Shown here: in pieces, positions 1 to 8,327 of the stretch
Numbering within the stretch: position 1 is the stretch's first letter
Layout: every line of letters begins with the position of its first letter
Assembly (NCBI GenBank): GCA_905221605.1
Contig: CAJNDS010000264.1
Location: 119,974-183,973 of the forward strand
Reading direction: 5' to 3'
DNA from: Symbiodinium natans
Lineage: Eukaryota > Sar > Dinophyceae > Suessiales > Symbiodiniaceae
Length of the DNA stretch: 64,000 nucleotides
The notes under the pieces: generated by a model
The model's database searches: none
What the model saw: the letters and a program-made list of their open reading frames with translations, nothing else
What the model was told of the DNA's origin: nothing
Made by a program: the position numbers and the translations under genes

Positions 1-1
1 T

Positions 2-703
2 CCCCACTCATGGTATTCTATCAACAGCACCAACAATAATTTATATTTCAGACACCAAGTTATACCGCCCGGAGTTATAGCAGGGATCACTTATCGTAAA
101 ATAACCATACCAGAAGGCAATTACACTGCGGTTGATTTAGCACAAACAATTGAAATAGCACTTAATCTACTGGTTGATACGGTTGATAGACCCAACACTT
201 ATTCAATAAGCTATAACAGTTCCACTAACAAGTATACATTCAGTTCCAACTATTCTACGGTCATCTTTGTTGTTTTAACTGATGGGGAAGTAGCACCATT
301 AGCAGGTAGTTTTAGTGATCCTGTTGATGTTAATAATTTGAGTTCAATTAACCGAGTAATTGGAAACACAACACCCGCCACTGATGCTTATACAAATGTA
401 GCTCCTTATGTGACTAATTTTATTGATTTGGTCCCTTTCAAGAATTTATATTTGCATTGCAACGAAATAAGCAACTACAACCAATTAACGGTGGCGGGAA
501 ATTCAAGCATAGTCAAAAAAGTTCCTGTTAATGTTCCCTATTTAGGTGTCATTAACGATAATGAGTTAAGCGCCGAAGATTATATTAATGTATCAGGTAA
601 AATGCTACGCCGATTGAATTTTAGACTAACTGACCACCTTAACCAAATTGTAAATTTAAACGGGGTGGATTTTTCATTTACATTAACATTTTTTAGGGGA
701 TAA
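2..703 (+). CDS. Penton / minor capsid protein, 5' truncated by window edge
   Basis: The frame is open from base 2 and in phase with the later ATG, so the gene starts left of the window. The C-terminal ~120 residues are nearly the same as the penton of element 2 (43,005-43,839), including NQLTVAGNSSIVKKVPVNVP and DHLNQ. Single-jelly-roll pentons form the vertices of Polinton-like and virophage capsids. The visible part starts at PHSWYSIN, which in element 2 lies about 35 residues into the protein. Two TCTA boxes follow immediately and probably drive the next gene. Confidence 0.8.
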   Translation, partial: PHSWYSINSTNNNLYFRHQVIPPGVIAGITYRKITIPEGNYTAVDLAQTIEIALNLLVDTVDRPNTYSISYNSSTNKYTFSSNYSTVIFVVLTDGEVAPLAGSFSDPVDVNNLSSINRVIGNTTPATDAYTNVAPYVTNFIDLVPFKNLYLHCNEISNYNQLTVAGNSSIVKKVPVNVPYLGVINDNELSAEDYINVSGKMLRRLNFRLTDHLNQIVNLNGVDFSFTLTFFRG

Positions 704-709
704 TAAATA

Positions 710-727
710 TCTAATTAGAAAAATCTA
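710..727 (+). promoter_or_regulatory. Putative late promoter (two TCTA boxes)
   Basis: TCTA at 710-713 and 724-727 in AT-rich DNA, just before the ATG at 741. The same pair stands before the equivalent gene of element 2 (43,846 and 43,860). TCTA in AT-rich context is the late promoter described for Mavirus and its giant-virus host CroV; use here is inferred. Confidence 0.5.
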
Positions 728-740
728 GACTATATTTATA

Positions 741-1310
741 ATGAGTAGTGAAGAGGTTCATGATGTTAAAAATGAAGAAGCAACCGAACCAGTAGCAAAT
801 GAAATTATTGAAGAAGCACCTGAAAAAGCACCAGAAGAAAAATTAAAGAAGCTAATGAAGAACAACCAAAAGAAGAAGCAAAGCCAAAAGCAAAAGCAAC
901 GGCTAAAAAATTACCTAGGACTGTTAAAGTGGTTGAGTTAGTTGAATGTAACGCTTGTAATAAAAAGATGCTGCCCAAAAGTTTAAAAAACACACCCACA
1001 TTATTGCAAGGGGCAACCAACCGAAACATTACCAGTAAATAAGCAGAAGGCAAGTTATGGGTCAAAGGTAGAACAAAAACTAAGAAAAGAAATTGAAGAA
1101 GAGATGAAAAAGAAATACGAAGTGAAAAATGTTCCAAGTGTTCCAAGCTCTGACAATAAAGTGGAACAAGAAAAGCCCGTAAGAATGAAAGAGGTAGTGA
1201 AACAACCAACGTCAACAGAATTGCTACATCAGTCATATAATGAAATCAAAAGGTTAAGACAACAAGAAAAACAAGAAAAGATACAACGGTTCAGATCCAG
1301 TATGTTTTAA
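741..1310 (+). pseudogene. Acidic N-terminus, zinc-finger, basic C-terminus protein, frameshifted
   Basis: Counterpart of the intact 205-aa gene at 43,877-44,494. The first ~40 residues (acidic, E/A/P-rich) read in one frame. Near 845-870 an extra base moves the reading to another frame, which encodes VKVVELVECNACNKKMLPK. Near 990-1,000 a base is missing relative to element 2, so the finger's HPHYC half is lost, and the C-terminal part resumes in yet another frame from about 1,020 to the stop at 1,310. Both breaks fall in low-complexity or A-rich stretches, so assembly error cannot be excluded. An intact copy would have a CxxC...H...C finger between an acidic arm and a K/R-rich tail; its function is unknown. 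Confidence 0.75.
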
Positions 1311-1335
1311 AGATTAATATGTAATAACATTATAT

Positions 1336-1698
1336 ATGAACAATCTTGAAAGGGCGGAGATAGTTAGAAATGAATTAAAAAAGATGAAAACATTTGACAC
1401 TGATGAGAAATGTTGTATAATTGAAAATTATTGTTATCATTATTTATCAAATGTGAAGGGTTATGATGTAAATGATGAACTTTTAAAACAATTAGTCGTG
1501 TTACAAGCGTGTATTAGAACTGAAAGACCTGTTCCAAAACAACTAGTTCCACTAAATGAACTGAAAGAGCATTTAAACAATAATCAGTATGAGTTTCTTG
1601 ATGAAGACACTGTAAATGTTGTGCTTAAAGACATTGACAAATACTGTATTGATTTTCCTGATGGTTTGCTTGAGATTTTGAAGTCAAATATGAAATAA
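1336..1698 (+). CDS. Hypothetical 120-aa protein, present only in element 1
   Basis: ORF from ATG with good spacing to its neighbours. It is predicted largely helical, with a leucine/lysine-rich N-terminal half and no recognisable motif. In element 2 the same interval (44,494-44,529) is only about 35 bp, so this is a gene gained in element 1 or lost from element 2. I do not recognise the family. Confidence 0.6.
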   Translation: MNNLERAEIVRNELKKMKTFDTDEKCCIIENYCYHYLSNVKGYDVNDELLKQLVVLQACIRTERPVPKQLVPLNELKEHLNNNQYEFLDEDTVNVVLKDIDKYCIDFPDGLLEILKSNMK

Positions 1699-1717
1699 TT
1701 GTTAATATTAATTATTA

Positions 1718-1721
1718 TCTA
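1718..1721 (+). promoter_or_regulatory. Putative late promoter TCTA box
   Basis: TCTA in an AT-rich spacer 15 bp before the ATG at 1,736. The same arrangement stands before the homologous gene in element 2 (TCTA 44,512-44,515). Confidence 0.4.
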
Positions 1722-1735
1722 AATTAATATTAATA

Positions 1736-2056
1736 ATGAGTATGTTTAAAAGCAAAGCGGAATTCAAACGCAAACCCCAAGTCCAAAGATACTACGATAT
1801 TGATGATACCTTCGGTGTTGCTTCTCGTAGGAAGTATATGAACGATATGAAGATGATGATTGAAGAAGCGGAGAACCGAGGCAAAAATGTTAGACTTCGC
1901 AACGATTGGTTGCAACATCAGAAGAAAGCAATATATCAAGGAGAGTTAGACGCCGTTAATCGTCAGTTGGAGAGGCCGATGATGCCAGTAAGAACAAAGG
2001 AAGAACTAGAAAAGAGACAAAAAGAATTAAAAAATATAATGGCGGAAATAATCTAA
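1736..2056 (+). CDS. Conserved 106-aa helical protein
   Basis: Same length as, and clearly homologous to, the 106-aa protein at 44,529-44,849 (shared start MSMFKSK and a shared MMPVRTKEEL segment). It is highly charged, probably a helical coiled coil, with no signal peptide or membrane segment. Its constant position between the zinc-finger gene and the LRLRPTYDE gene in both elements points to a core virion or assembly role. I know no characterised family for it. Confidence 0.65.
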   Translation: MSMFKSKAEFKRKPQVQRYYDIDDTFGVASRRKYMNDMKMMIEEAENRGKNVRLRNDWLQHQKKAIYQGELDAVNRQLERPMMPVRTKEELEKRQKELKNIMAEII

Positions 2057-2057
2057 T

Positions 2058-3107
2058 TTGTATTATCTGATTAAAACGTTAAAATCTGAACTAAGACTTA
2101 GACCGACCTACGATGAACTGATAGGAATGATTGAAGCACAAGGCGATCCCAACAGGCCACCCATTGAACAGGTAATTGACAGAAGGGCTACCTTGTTTAG
2201 AAATAATCAGTTCGGTAGTCAATTTGATAATGTTGATTTTCTAGGCTTGAAGAAACAAGAAGAAGACAAAGTCAAGGAAGACTTAAGACAAGCTGAACTC
2301 AGAAAAACGGCAATGGCTACAGGTTCATCAATGGGAGTGTTGAGTTATGACGGTAGAACGCCGGTAGGTGCTTATAACGCGGATGGCTTTGAAACACCAG
2401 ACAGTGATGATTATCGGATGTCACTAGATCAAATTAACAGAGTAAGAGCAGAATTAGACGCTGGGCTACAAAGGCAACAAGAGGCACAACAGGCATCATC
2501 ATCAACAGTGAGAAGTGATTTAGACGAAGCACATAGTCAATCTTTACCTGTAGGCGTTCCTGTTCATTCAATAGCAACAGATGAAGAAGAAGAAATGCCA
2601 CCTTTAGAAACACCTACTGAAGTGGCAGAGGAGGGGGAGGAAGAAGAAGAAACCGATGATGAAGAAACACAAGTGCCCCCGCAATCTAGAAAACATAAGG
2701 AAACAATAGATTATAATGAAAATATAGATAGATGGAGACAAAAAGATATATCAGTAGATGACATACTGTATCAATTGCATTTAAGAGGAATAAAGCTAAC
2801 GGAAGAGCAAGAAGAGGAGATGGGAAAATTAAAAATAAAAGGAAAAGGCAAAACACCAACTAAAAAGGATTATTTGATAAATTATGTGGAAAGACTAATA
2901 CAAACGGGCAAGTGGGCGGACGAAGTCAATGACCAACTTTTAAGAAGTAGGATGGAAGAATGGACGCAGATGAAGAAAGGAAAAGGCAAAGGTATGATCA
3001 GAAAAGCGTTTGAAAGTGCGGGTAGTGCTTTATTAGATGCAGGTAAGGAAGTCGCAAAGGATGCGTTAATCGCAGGTGCTCAAAGTGCCGTTATGAGTTT
3101 GTTATAA
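2058..3107 (+). CDS. LRLRPTYDE-motif protein, probable minor virion protein; start codon lost
   Basis: Homologue of the 343-aa protein at 44,870-45,901. The conserved N-terminus is IKTLKSELRLRPTYDELIGM. Where element 2 has ATG before IKTLK, this copy has CTG, leaving only a TTG at 2,058, so the normal start is lost (or a non-AUG start is used). The middle is low-complexity and acidic (E-rich about residues 175-205). The C-terminus ends in an alanine/glycine-rich amphipathic helix (SAGSALLDAGKEVAKDAL). That tail resembles membrane-active or internal virion peptides by composition only. A TCTA box sits at 2,052-2,055. Function unknown. Confidence 0.6.
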   Translation: MYYLIKTLKSELRLRPTYDELIGMIEAQGDPNRPPIEQVIDRRATLFRNNQFGSQFDNVDFLGLKKQEEDKVKEDLRQAELRKTAMATGSSMGVLSYDGRTPVGAYNADGFETPDSDDYRMSLDQINRVRAELDAGLQRQQEAQQASSSTVRSDLDEAHSQSLPVGVPVHSIATDEEEEMPPLETPTEVAEEGEEEEETDDEETQVPPQSRKHKETIDYNENIDRWRQKDISVDDILYQLHLRGIKLTEEQEEEMGKLKIKGKGKTPTKKDYLINYVERLIQTGKWADEVNDQLLRSRMEEWTQMKKGKGKGMIRKAFESAGSALLDAGKEVAKDALIAGAQSAVMSLL

Positions 3108-3124
3108 TATCTAAAACTAAATAT

Positions 3125-3910
3125 ATGCTAAGGTTAAAACCAACTTATGAAGAAATGTTAAGGGAGGCAAGAACAAGAAGATTAAGAATATTACCAGAAA
3201 GGGAAAGAAGAACACAACAAGGAATGTTATTAGATGAGGTGGATTTTGATGATTTTGATCTAGGTAAATATGATAAGAAGATCATAATGACGAACGAGAA
3301 CCCCCAGAAAGGAACGCAAACTGATTTATTTAGTGACCATTCTTCATACTCATCTACATCGGAAAGTTTGAAGACAGCAATTGAACCAGACAAAGAAGAA
3401 CAACAGGTTGAGAGTGAGCACTCAATGCAATCTAGTAAATCAAGTAGTAAGTCAAGCGAAAAATCAGAAGAACAAGAACAACAAAAATCATTGATGAGAA
3501 GATTGTTTGATAGTTTGTTTGACGCTTCGTCAGAAGCCTCGCGAGACATTCGTGATGAGGTGGAAGTAGAAATGCCAATATCAAGACAACCAAGCAGTAA
3601 CAACAGTGATCCAATACCAACTAAAAAAAATGAAACACCTTTACCTTCATCATCAAGTTCATCTGATGTTTAACCTACAAACCCTTATGATAATCTACCT
3701 ATAGGCGGTTCTCGTAGTAGTAATGCTAGTTCTCGTTCATCTACTATACATTACGGTTCTTCTCGCCCTGCTTCAACCATACATTATGGTAGTGAAAGAA
3801 GCAACAGACCCATTAGTGTAAGAAGTTCTCCCATTTCGGTTAGAAGTTCTCACATATCAGTTAAAAGTTCCCCTATTGTTATTAGTTCTGCTTCCAGTAG
3901 TAGATCATAG
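3125..3910 (+). pseudogene. LRLKPTYEE-motif Ser/Arg-rich protein with in-frame stop
   Basis: Homologue of the 294-aa protein at 45,924-46,808, sharing LRLKPTYEE and VDFDDFDLGKYDKK. It reads 182 codons to a TAA at 3,671-3,673, then continues open in the same frame for 78 more codons of S/R/P-rich repeats (SVRSSPISVRSS) to TAG at 3,908-3,910. The tail matches the Ser/Arg-rich C-terminus of the element 2 copy in kind, so the TAA looks like a nonsense mutation, or possibly readthrough. A TCTA box lies at 3,110-3,113. The gene converges on the polymerase gene. Confidence 0.65.
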
Positions 3911-3931
3911 GTTTAATTATACAGTAAGCTA

Positions 3932-3954
3932 AACATTAAATAGATTAATGTTTA
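3932..3954. terminator. Hairpin between convergent genes
   Basis: AAACATTAA and TTAATGTTT form a 9-bp stem with a 5-nt loop between the convergent 3' ends of the Ser/Arg-rich gene and the polymerase-helicase gene. AT-rich hairpins in such places occur repeatedly in both elements. Confidence 0.45.
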
Positions 3955-6900
3955 TCTTGCACTGCAGTTACATAGCTTACACCAAGCTTCGCAGTTATCG
4001 CTTTCGTGGGCGATATTGTTGTCTAGCCTCTGGGCTGTCATATTACTTGTTAAGAAGCCGTTCTTAACTTCAAATTCAAAGTTACAACCGCAATTGTTAC
4101 AATGACTGTAGACTCTCTTCATAAACCAACTTGGGTCAACATACTTACTTTCGTTTATTTCTCTATTCGCTTTCTGATCTTGTAGCTTATATGTATTAAT
4201 CTTGTTAAGCCAGTATTTATGCAAGGTGGTTTCGTTCAGTTCGTTCTCTGCTTCGGCACTCTCATAGAACAAGACATTATTAAAATCGGTGCTTCTGGTC
4301 AAGGCACACCACAACCACTCACGAGTTACTAAATGCGACTTCTCCCATTCGTGTATAACGATCTTACCGTCAATTGAAGCCCCTTGCGCGGAATGGCAGG
4401 TGGTGCAGTAGTCGTATCTGAAATGTTTATCCAAGGTGGCTATGTCCGTTATATACTGCTGTTTGGACTTGACATTCTCTAATTTAATTATGTTCTTGGT
4501 TATGCTTACGATCTTAAACCTGTAATTAACATTGAACTTGACATTATTCGTTTTCTTGTATAATCTGCAGATTAAGATCTCACCCACTTCATACTTATCT
4601 GTTTTACCTAAACTCTTTCGGATTGCATTAGACACCGTTAAGCACCTCATATTCGTATAGGCTATGTTCTTCTGTGATTCTGTCATATCACCGGTTGTAT
4701 TAAAATACTTATGAACAAACTCGGATAAAGATAACTTATGAAGCCACATATCATCATACATCATATCTAATATTTTTCTGTTGGCTTCTGCTGTTGGGTC
4801 CCCTTGTTGTCCTAATCTCTTACATATGGTAAGCATAACGTTATACTTGAAGATCTGATCAATACATTCATCTGCGTATTCGTCCGGCTTCCTTGTATTA
4901 GTTAGATCTTCAATGGGCGGAAGCTGTTTGACATCACCCGCTCCGATTATGATTTTATTCGGGTTTCGTTTAACAAACTCTCTGATTCTATTTAATACGT
5001 GGGTTCCATTCATATAGATCTCATCAAAGACAATACAATTATAACTGCTATGGTCAAACTCGGGGAGCTTCTCCCCATCGCCAACGGGTATGGCAAAAAA
5101 TTTATTGGTAGTGACCGCGTCGTCGTCAATATTTTGAGATAAGCTGTTCTGTGGGACTACGAACAGAGTTTTATAACCCAACTTGCTGAAATGCTTTGCT
5201 ATATGCGACTTGCCACCACCTGCATACTTAGATCGGATCATCATAGGATTATTTGTTACGATATCTTTTGCTATGCTTTCCGTGTCCCACTCGTTTTCTA
5301 TGGGTCGGGTCTCATTGCTAACTACGGGAATTGGTATCAGTTCGTTCTTTTTTGGTGCCCACTGCTCTGTGGGTCCCGCTATGTTTTTACTCTTTTCGTG
5401 TCTCCACCCGCCGATACGATCTGAGAACTCTATTAGGTTCTTAGCACGTCTTAAATGCTCCTTCCTAATGACGAAGGCATCTGTTTTAACACTCCATACC
5501 CCTATATGATTTTCTGTTAGCTTGGTGTAGTCGGTGTGCATTTTGAAGTTATGATGTTGTAATAATAATTCTCTGATGTATATATATCCGTTTCGTAGGG
5601 TGGCTTTATCGGTCACTGTTAAGCAATAATATTTTCTGTCCATCTCCTTTTCTACGAAGTCTGTCTCGCCGTTAGGTAACTCAATCTCATCAACATACAT
5701 ACCCGAAATTCTGTTAATCTTTCCTCCGATCTTGTGTTGATAATATAAGGCTTCCTTTAGAGTATCAAAGGCATAACTTTTATGGGATTTATTTGTGTTC
5801 TTCTCAAGTAGCCCGAAGTTAACATTAGCTATCAATTTCTTTATTCTGATGTCTTCGGCTGGTTTGTCAGAGATGTCTGTCTTCCATAATTCCGCTGTGA
5901 TCTTCCTATAATCCACCTTGTATACTCTGGATGGTTGCTTATAATAAAGTATCTTACATTGCTTCACGAAGTGCTTTAAAAACATACCATATACTAAAGT
6001 GTAGGCTTTATTGAAAAATAAACTCCGCTTGGTGGGCTTGACCAAGTAGAGCGTGAGATCGTGAAAATCTGTCACGTTGCCATTGAAGGGCTTCCAGATA
6101 TCAAACTGAGTGAATACCGGTATCTCGGCGATCTTGTTAAACGCAGATGTGTAAGCTTTTCTTACATCTATCTCCGTAGTCACTTCTGGGGTATAACAGT
6201 ATTTGTCGTCTTTGTCTGTCTTAGGGTTATAGAAATAATAATGTTTATTTATTTCACCTGTTGGGGGTATGGTGCGACACTCCTTGAAAATCTCTACGTC
6301 TACTTCGTTGTAATATGACTTGTGGGTCGGCTTGAAGAGAGCGGTATTAAAGTTAAACATTGCTTTAGACATCTTGTTGTAGATCTGCTCCGTTCTCACG
6401 CAGATGGAACCGTCTATAGAATTATTCACTAAGTTCTGGGTCTTAACCTTGTATTTAATCTCTTTGTGGCTCTTGCTGTTTATCTTGATCTTAAACTTGA
6501 AGTTAAGTTCGGACACGCACCCCGCGCTAAACCTAACCTGTGGCTCATACCCCGCCTGTTTGCCAAGATAAAAGAGATGAGACAGATCGTAGCCATTGTA
6601 TACCAATGTGTATTCACTGTGTTCTGTGTATTTACGTATGTCGTCTAGGGATGTGATCATTTTGCACTCCACTGGCTCCTCCTTCTCGTTAAGGTGATAA
6701 TCTGAAGATGCCTTAACAGATATACTATAATTACTGCTTTTGGGTATCATCTGCCTCAACATATTCGTATTATCACTGACTGTGTAGATATGACTGTTCT
6801 TCACTATAGCGTATAAGGCTGGGATATTATGATTTCTTTTTATTGGGTCACGCTTATAAATCAGAGTATCAAAGACATCATAAATTCTGACTTGCAAGTT

Positions 6901-7857
6901 AAAATGTTCAAACACCTTCGCCATATCTGTTATTGATGCCCCTTTTGTTTTAAAATCTTCTTCCGTCTTATTTATGATCTTTAGGATGACTTCTTTTGTT
7001 AGTTTGTTCTTCTCTCTCTTCTTGTCTCCCATAAGGGTATCCTTATAATAATCCGTCAAGGTGTTAAACCAGCACTCGTTCTTAACATAATGCTCTACTT
7101 TAATGGCTTCCTTAAAGGCCTCATACTGTGGATCTAAGGGTGTCTGAATATATCTGTGATACATACTGACATTCTCTGTGTTTGTTAGTTCTTCGTCTTG
7201 TGGCTTGAAAGCATCGGCGTTATCTACCCTTTCGGCGTAATTAACTTTAATACAAGCAATGTAACCTTCGGCATAACCGACATCTGCTTTAAAACTGTCA
7301 TCTGTCATTAATAACATCTTGAGCCTATGAAATGTTTTTGTGTCGGCCTTCTCGTCTCTAAATATTCGTCTCCTCGTTAAGTTTTCAACCCACGGTGTTG
7401 TGGCTACATTGGCTGATAGATCACGCATATAAATAGGAACGTATGCCCTACCCCTACTGTCTCTGAAAGATACTGATAAGCCTTGGTGTGATTCTGTCTT
7501 CAGTTGGTATAAATGGACATTGATTGAATATTTTCTTGGTTTCCTCGGGTTGGTTCTTCCCGTTCGCTTGTTGTCTTCTTTTGCTTGTGCCATTCTCTGA
7601 CCTAGTTGTTCTTTATCCTTGTGCTTGTCGTATAGTTTATTATATTCGTTTTCCGCTTTAGTTTTTTCTTTGTCTGTTTTTGCGGTGGTGAGTTTGCTAA
7701 TTAAATTGTCTGCTGTGGTGAATTGGGCGATCTTACGATCTGAATATAAATTAATTATATTTTGAACCTTTGTTCTGGTGGCTTGGGTGATGCGGTTTCT
7801 TCTGTTGTTATAAAATGTTTGTAGTGCTTCTGTATTACGCTTAACGGCTTTGGACAT
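3952..7857 (-). CDS. OTU-like / PolB-like / SF1 helicase fusion, replication protein (1,301 aa)
   Basis: Three regions can be read. Residues ~255-360: an OTU-like cysteine protease signature, with C262 in NECWFNTL and H356 in NSHIYTV. Residues ~560-800: polymerase B-like motifs, A (EIDVRKAY, 562-569), B (KKLIANVNFGLLEK, 673-686) and C (VKTDAF, D792). Residues ~875-1,200: an SF1 helicase, with Walker A AGGGKS (879-884), Walker B VFDEIY (943-948), motif III GDVKQLPP (974-981), CHSAQGAS (~1,154) and ALTRS (~1,185). The C-terminus has a cysteine cluster (C1253, C1256, C1258; C1289, C1293, C1296, C1298), probably zinc-binding. YNGYDL (~419-424) may be an exonuclease remnant. Helicase assignment is firm, polymerase likely, OTU probable. 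Role: element DNA replication. It faces the small gene at 7,969 across a shared promoter region. Confidence 0.8.
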   Translation of the reverse strand: MSKAVKRNTEALQTFYNNRRNRITQATRTKVQNIINLYSDRKIAQFTTADNLISKLTTAKTDKEKTKAENEYNKLYDKHKDKEQLGQRMAQAKEDNKRTGRTNPRKPRKYSINVHLYQLKTESHQGLSVSFRDSRGRAYVPIYMRDLSANVATTPWVENLTRRRIFRDEKADTKTFHRLKMLLMTDDSFKADVGYAEGYIACIKVNYAERVDNADAFKPQDEELTNTENVSMYHRYIQTPLDPQYEAFKEAIKVEHYVKNECWFNTLTDYYKDTLMGDKKREKNKLTKEVILKIINKTEEDFKTKGASITDMAKVFEHFNLQVRIYDVFDTLIYKRDPIKRNHNIPALYAIVKNSHIYTVSDNTNMLRQMIPKSSNYSISVKASSDYHLNEKEEPVECKMITSLDDIRKYTEHSEYTLVYNGYDLSHLFYLGKQAGYEPQVRFSAGCVSELNFKFKIKINSKSHKEIKYKVKTQNLVNNSIDGSICVRTEQIYNKMSKAMFNFNTALFKPTHKSYYNEVDVEIFKECRTIPPTGEINKHYYFYNPKTDKDDKYCYTPEVTTEIDVRKAYTSAFNKIAEIPVFTQFDIWKPFNGNVTDFHDLTLYLVKPTKRSLFFNKAYTLVYGMFLKHFVKQCKILYYKQPSRVYKVDYRKITAELWKTDISDKPAEDIRIKKLIANVNFGLLEKNTNKSHKSYAFDTLKEALYYQHKIGGKINRISGMYVDEIELPNGETDFVEKEMDRKYYCLTVTDKATLRNGYIYIRELLLQHHNFKMHTDYTKLTENHIGVWSVKTDAFVIRKEHLRRAKNLIEFSDRIGGWRHEKSKNIAGPTEQWAPKKNELIPIPVVSNETRPIENEWDTESIAKDIVTNNPMMIRSKYAGGGKSHIAKHFSKLGYKTLFVVPQNSLSQNIDDDAVTTNKFFAIPVGDGEKLPEFDHSSYNCIVFDEIYMNGTHVLNRIREFVKRNPNKIIIGAGDVKQLPPIEDLTNTRKPDEYADECIDQIFKYNVMLTICKRLGQQGDPTAEANRKILDMMYDDMWLHKLSLSEFVHKYFNTTGDMTESQKNIAYTNMRCLTVSNAIRKSLGKTDKYEVGEILICRLYKKTNNVKFNVNYRFKIVSITKNIIKLENVKSKQQYITDIATLDKHFRYDYCTTCHSAQGASIDGKIVIHEWEKSHLVTREWLWCALTRSTDFNNVLFYESAEAENELNETTLHKYWLNKINTYKLQDQKANREINESKYVDPSWFMKRVYSHCNNCGCNFEFEVKNGFLTSNMTAQRLDNNIAHESDNCEAWCKLCNCSAR

Positions 7858-7869
7858 ATACTAATATAA

Positions 7870-7905
7870 TTAAACTATATATTTATTTTCCCTTTAAATG
7901 GATTT
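7870..7905 (-). promoter_or_regulatory. Putative early promoter of the polymerase-helicase gene
   Basis: On the minus strand, CATTTAAAGGGAAAATAAA followed by TATATAG lies just before the polymerase ATG. It fits the TTTAAAG(A/G)AATAA...TATATA pattern found before other replication and regulatory genes in both elements. Confidence 0.5.
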
Positions 7906-7916
7906 TTCTGAAGATT

Positions 7917-7965
7917 GTTTTAAAGAAAATTTATCTAAAGAAAAAAATAATATATATAGTATAGT
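7917..7965 (+). promoter_or_regulatory. Putative early promoter of the small basic gene
   Basis: Two TAAAGAAAA-type boxes (TTTTAAAGAAAA and TCTAAAGAAAA) followed by TAATATATATAG, ending just before the ATG at 7,969. It is divergent from the polymerase promoter. Confidence 0.5.
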
Positions 7966-7968
7966 AAT

Positions 7969-8283
7969 ATGAGCAAGAAGCCCGAGGATATGACAATAGA
8001 AGAAATCAAGGAACAACTCGCTATATACAACAGGCTGTATTATCACAAGCGCAACAAGGACGAGGCATACATGCAAAAGAAACGGGAATCTGCACAAAGA
8101 CACAACCAGAAAAAGAAGATCAAGGAGTATGAACAAGCTAACAATATCACACTGAAGCCCGAGGAGATTAACGATGAATTGCTATCAGAAATATTGAATG
8201 CAAAGAAGCCGATGAAGCCCAAGCACGGTTCGGTAAAATATGACATGAAGAACTGCAAGATCATAATGCCGATGTCCGAATGA
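7969..8283 (+). CDS. Small basic YNRLYY-motif protein (104 aa)
   Basis: Lysine/arginine-rich protein with a conserved core, LAIYNRLYYHKRNKDEAY, shared with the 92-aa protein at 47,213-47,491 of element 2. Basic helical proteins of this kind often bind nucleic acid, but no known domain is evident. In both elements the gene is divergently paired with the polymerase-helicase gene, suggesting linked regulation or function. Confidence 0.6.
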   Translation: MSKKPEDMTIEEIKEQLAIYNRLYYHKRNKDEAYMQKKRESAQRHNQKKKIKEYEQANNITLKPEEINDELLSEILNAKKPMKPKHGSVKYDMKNCKIIMPMSE

Positions 8284-8327
8284 TGATTTAATTTAGTTAT
8301 TAAATCATTATTTTCTTTTGTTTTTAT

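Noticed and set aside
805-1236. Minus-strand 143-aa hydrophobic frame
   Set aside because: Antisense of the zinc-finger pseudogene; the hydrophobic look comes from reverse-reading K/E-rich codons.
3671-3673. Alternative genetic code (TAA as sense) in element 1
   Set aside because: All other genes stop normally at TAA, TAG or TGA, and the equivalent gene in element 2 lacks this stop.
5183-5509. Plus-strand frames inside the element 1 polymerase gene (also at 6,061 and 6,466)
   Set aside because: Antisense shadows of a strongly conserved minus-strand gene.
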